Assembly: GCA_036583965.1 (NCBI GenBank)
Contig: JAZBQD010000001.1
Coordinates: forward strand, 14,809,892-14,873,891
Reading direction: 5' to 3'
Length of the DNA stretch: 64,000 nucleotides
From: Prunella strophiata
Taxonomy: Eukaryota > Chordata > Aves > Passeriformes > Prunellidae
Shown here: piece after piece, positions 62,286-64,000 of the stretch
Layout of the letters: each line of letters begins with the position of its first letter
How positions within the stretch are numbered: the first letter of the stretch is position 1
Notes under the pieces: generated by a model
The model's database searches: none
What the model was told of the DNA's origin: nothing
Seen by the model: only the letters and a program-made list of their open reading frames with translations
Made by a program: the position numbers and the translations under genes

Positions 62286-64000
62286 GTAATCATTAACCAA
62301 CCCATTGAGTGGAAGGGGTATTCAAATTAAGGACAAACAAACAAAAGTTATCTCCAAGTATTCTATTATCTTAACTATATTTGGGATGCTGGTGCTTGGT
62401 GAACTTGAGGTGCCAGGATCATGGAAATCAAAACAAATTTGCTAAAGTTGCTACAGAGCAATGGGGGGAAGGATGAGCTGAGCAGAACTCAGTCATTTGA
62501 GTAATTTAAGCAAAGCATGGCCTTTTGAAAGCACTTTCCATCCACAGAAATGAGATTTGCTGCATTTGGAGATTTTAGGGCAGGGTGACTCTACAAAATG
62601 TGCTAAAAAAAATTGAGGGGAGCCGTTTATTTCTTCTGATTTGCAGGATATTTCCTTATTAAAATTTGGATTGTTTCCCCCTCCCCCAAAGATCAGAACA
62701 AGCCACAGCTTTCTATAAGAGCCTAACTTTGTTTAAATGGTGGAAACTGTAGGAGCACAATCAAACACTTCCACTTCTTCTCCTTCTTATTTTCAACTGA
62801 AAAACAGAAATATAAACATGAGGATATTTTTTAGGGAAATCTCAGGATTCTGAAAATATGCAGAGCATTTGAATTTACAGCGAAGCAGAGTGTCTTAGAC
62901 TGATTCCCTTCATGATTTTCTCCCCTTCTCCTCTCTTTTTTTCCCTTCTTGTCTGAAACAAACTGATTATCAAGGCTTGCTCAGTCAGCCTAATGCTTTA
63001 CAGCGTGAGAGACTAAACTCAGTAGACATTCTGCTTAGTTGACTGTGAACATCACATCTTCCCTTCCAGGAATAGTGGTTCCAAATGTCAATAGCTGTTT
63101 TAGCCATGTTTGATAGGTAAAGTAATGTCTGAGATGGTGCTTCTCAGACCCCAGCTATAAATGAGGATTACTAACAATTTTTATGCATTTTGTTATAAAC
63201 TGAGACCAACTGTGAAGTGACATTGACATGTACCAGCAAAAAACCGACAAAAATCAAATACTTTTCTATGCCAATTGTGCACAAAGAGTTGGATCTAAGC
63301 ATTATTATAGCAGAGCCTTTCATGTTGCTATAGCCATGGTTGTGTTTGCATTTCCATAATAAAACCTATTTTCAGGGGGTTTATAACTCGGCTGTAAGAA
63401 ATTTACTCTGTGCTCCAACTTGGCATAACAAGGTATCAGCTGGAGAGCTGCAGTCCTTGAGCTTTTACATTCCCTGTATGCTGCAGGAAGAAAAGATTTG
63501 TTTCCTTACTTGTAGATGTTTGCTGAAATTCCTCCTGAAATTCAAGCATGCTTGGAGGACCTGTCAGTCCAAGATATGGTGGACCAAAGCCTGGTTCCAA
63601 GTGTCTGCCAGCAGAAGTGCTGCTGTAGAGGAACTAGGGGAGCTGCACATGGATCTGGTTACCAGGAGATGTATGTGTGAGCAGATTTTCTAAAAAACAA
63701 CCCCAAAGCCACCATTGGTGTCCATTCCTTCGCAGGCCGGGTGAGAAATCGCTTGTTGTAGCACACAAATGCACATTTTGCAGGATTGCATGTTAGGGGG
63801 AAAAAAGTGGGAGAAGTCAAGCAGGAAAAACTGAAAAAAGAACTTAGTTTTTCAGGGGAGCAGCCTGGCTTCTCACAAAACAGTTTCAGACTGTAGGACC
63901 AGTCCTGCCATGGTGTTCTCTCCAAGCACAGGGACCACAGGGAGCTACAGCTGCTGTGCAAGTGTGTGGTGGGAGAGAGAGAGAGCAAGAAGGGATTTTT
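62286..64000. other. Non-coding stretch to window end
   Basis: No gene or transposon is recognised. The frame at 63340-63693 has no known domain and no convincing splice context. The last bases contain a short (GA)n run near 63974-63985. Confidence 0.5.

Noticed and set aside
1..64000. Search by eye for common microRNA seeds, tRNAs, rRNA, CRISPR arrays and telomeric repeats
   Set aside because: None of the familiar sequences was found. Small or diverged RNA genes cannot be excluded without a covariance-model search.

Overview
The window looks like vertebrate nuclear DNA, most likely from a bird and plausibly a songbird. The main evidence is several fragments of CR1 LINE retrotransposons, some ending in the CR1-type 3' octamer repeat (ATTCTRTG)n. 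Interspersed repeats are otherwise sparse, CpG is depleted, homopolymer and dinucleotide tracts are common, and the base composition is AT-rich. Nothing suggests a bacterial, viral or organellar genome. I identified the species group from remembered repeat families, not from a database search.

I found no protein-coding gene, exon, tRNA, rRNA or recognisable small RNA that I can defend. Open reading frames reach at most about 200 codons. Many lack an ATG start, none resembles a known protein family apart from the CR1 remnants, and several run through simple repeats. The window is best read as intergenic (gene-desert) or long-intron sequence.

Layout: 1-5190 is ordinary non-coding DNA with one CR1 3' end (about 3680-3842). 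A compound trinucleotide tract, (AGG)13 followed by (CAG)13, lies at 5192-5270. From 5271 to 9600 the sequence is AT-rich and quiet. Positions 9601-10480 form a GC-richer block ending in T24. From 13.5 to 17.9 kb there is a long AT-rich stretch with many homeodomain-like TAAT/ATTA cores and no recognisable transposon. It ends at a compact CpG cluster (17919-17966) and a perfect palindrome. Two CR1 fragments in opposite orientation lie at 18.6-19.4 kb. From 19.4 to 44.2 kb there is mostly unremarkable sequence, with a pyrimidine tract (29.5 kb), an A31 run (31.3 kb) and a relic of an ancient palindromic DNA transposon (38.74 kb). A perfect 211-bp (GGAA)n array occupies 44223-44433. At 46.26-46.36 kb and 47.35-47.6 kb are two CpG-retaining, motif-dense segments, the best candidates for regulatory DNA here. 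They are followed by a clear CR1 3' end (47.7-48.0 kb). A long antisense CR1 fragment keeping part of the reverse-transcriptase ORF C-terminus lies at 53.93-54.36 kb. A tandem pair of palindromes is at 55.17 kb, and a MIR-like SINE core may lie at 62.24 kb.

No genes can be shown to work together. If the window has a function, it is most likely long-range cis-regulation of a flanking developmental gene. That is inference from composition and motifs and needs a cross-species alignment. I did not find a previously undescribed biological system.
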